From assembly GCA_021767985.1 (NCBI GenBank), contig JAASSH010000176.1, forward strand, positions 1-5,701: a DNA stretch of 5,701 nucleotides, read 5' to 3'. This DNA comes from Gammaproteobacteria bacterium. GTDB lineage: Bacteria; Pseudomonadota; Gammaproteobacteria; GCA-001735895. The position numbers and the translations under genes are program-made. How positions within the stretch are numbered: position 1 is the first letter of the stretch; each line of letters begins with the position of its first letter. Of the stretch, positions 4,973 to 5,701 are shown piece by piece. The notes beneath the pieces were generated by a model. It was not told the DNA's origin. It made no database searches and was given only the letters and a program-made list of their open reading frames with translations.

Positions 4973-5695
4973 ATGTATGCAATAACGCTGGTCGATATCG
5001 CGGTTGCATTCATACCCGTGCTCGTAACCCTGGTCATCATATTTTACTGGTCCAGCAGTCTCAGAAACGCTAGCGTCGCAATTCTGCGCATGCTGATTCA
5101 GCTAATGCTGATCGGTTATGCCCTCGAGTTCATTTTTAACGCCAACAGCCCGTGGATCATTCTCGTGGTGCTGAGCTTCATGCTGATCGCGGCCAGCTGG
5201 ATTGCGCTCGGCGCAATACCGGTGGAGCGTTCTGCCCTGCTGGCTTACAGCCTGATCGCGATTGCCGGCGGCGGCATTATCAACCTGGTGTTGATTACCC
5301 AGGCGGTACTGCACGTGAGCCCCTGGTATCAACCGGCGGTCATGATTCCACTCGCCGGAATGATATTCTCGAATTCGATGAACAGCGTCAGTCTCGCCGG
5401 CGAGCGCCTGTACAGCGAGCTCAGTCACCATAACGACCATGCGCGCGCCCGTAATACCGCCTTCCAGGCGGCAATGATCCCGATAACCAATTCACTGTTT
5501 GCGGTGGGCCTGGTTTCTCTACCCGGGATGATGACCGGCCAGATCCTGGCCGGCACTTCGCCCCTGATCGCCGCGCGTTACCAGATCATCGTCATGTGCA
5601 TGATTTTCAGCTCTGCCGGGATATCGACCGCTATATTTCTGTGGTTGATTCATGGCCGCAGTATGCGCCTGACCGCAAATAGCGATGTCGAATAA
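4973..5695 (+). CDS. FetB/UPF0014-family ABC transporter permease with shortened loop
   Basis: A 240-residue hydrophobic protein with about six to seven membrane segments (near 5-25, 36-55, 60-80, 88-110, 120-140, 170-190, 203-226). Family signatures are LRMLIQLMLIGYALEFIF (38-55), MIPLAGMIFSNSMNSV (124-139), GLVSLPGMMTGQILAG (179-194) and ARYQIIVMCMI (201-211), matching E. coli FetB (PIAGMIAGNAM, GLVSLPGMMSG, KYQIMV). FetAB has been linked to iron export and oxidative-stress resistance in E. coli. Oddly, between ERLYSEL (144-150) and AAMIP (166-170) only about 15 residues remain where relatives have about 30, and the LALGA-type coupling motif is absent. The start directly follows the preceding stop (TAGATG), and no ATPase gene (fetA) is in view. 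The family call is firm; the substrate is unknown. Confidence 0.9.
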   Translation: MYAITLVDIAVAFIPVLVTLVIIFYWSSSLRNASVAILRMLIQLMLIGYALEFIFNANSPWIILVVLSFMLIAASWIALGAIPVERSALLAYSLIAIAGGGIINLVLITQAVLHVSPWYQPAVMIPLAGMIFSNSMNSVSLAGERLYSELSHHNDHARARNTAFQAAMIPITNSLFAVGLVSLPGMMTGQILAGTSPLIAARYQIIVMCMIFSSAGISTAIFLWLIHGRSMRLTANSDVE

Positions 5696-5701
5696 TGTGG
5701 C
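5695..5701 (+). CDS. Possible start of a further gene (TAATG overlap)
   Basis: The permease stop TAA (5693-5695) overlaps an ATG at 5695-5697, a common arrangement for coupled genes. Only two codons (Met-Trp) and one extra base are visible and there is no Shine-Dalgarno, so this is a hint only. If real, it would be the obvious place for the missing ATPase partner. Confidence 0.2.

Overview
The window looks like chromosomal DNA of a gammaproteobacterium, probably an uncultured or marine-type lineage. The basis is gene order (a divergent lipoprotein gene, then hemA and prfA, with prmC further on) and close agreement of the HemA, RF1 and PrmC products with their proteobacterial families. No rRNA or other taxonomic marker is present, so the lineage is inferred.

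Layout. Positions 1-114 (minus strand) hold the first 38 codons of a lipoprotein gene running off the left edge. A 140-bp divergent intergenic region follows, with a TTGTATTTRGC motif repeated 30 bp apart. Then come hemA (255-1511, glutamyl-tRNA reductase) and prfA (1515-2615, RF1), 3 bp apart, ending in a hairpin-rich convergent intergenic stretch. A minus-strand gene for a small exported protein with a DxDxDG calcium-loop-like motif (2728-3225) and a noncoding stretch with a 123-bp imperfect palindrome (3381-3503) separate prfA from prmC (3627-4478). After prmC come a partial, diverged copy of one palindrome arm, a 127-residue unrecognised protein with a His/acidic tail (4589-4972), and immediately after it a FetB/UPF0014-family membrane permease (4973-5695). 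The last bases may open another gene through a TAATG stop/start overlap.

How the genes relate. hemA makes the committed precursor for tetrapyrroles, prfA makes RF1, and prmC makes the methyltransferase that modifies the GGQ glutamine of RF1 and RF2. In enterobacteria these three form one operon. Here prmC is cut off from it and appears to have its own extended -10 promoter. A perfect AGGAGGT Shine-Dalgarno there serves a 14-codon leader ORF (MHTVVIYRRLPQFP) ending in Pro-UAG, followed directly by UGA. Since UAG needs RF1 and UGA needs RF2, both PrmC substrates, this leader could sense release-factor methylation. That is the most interesting hypothesis in the window and is inference only.

The last two genes form a tight pair. 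The permease keeps the FetB signature segments but is short in the cytoplasmic loop where the family carries an LALGA-type ATPase-coupling motif, and no ATPase gene is in view.
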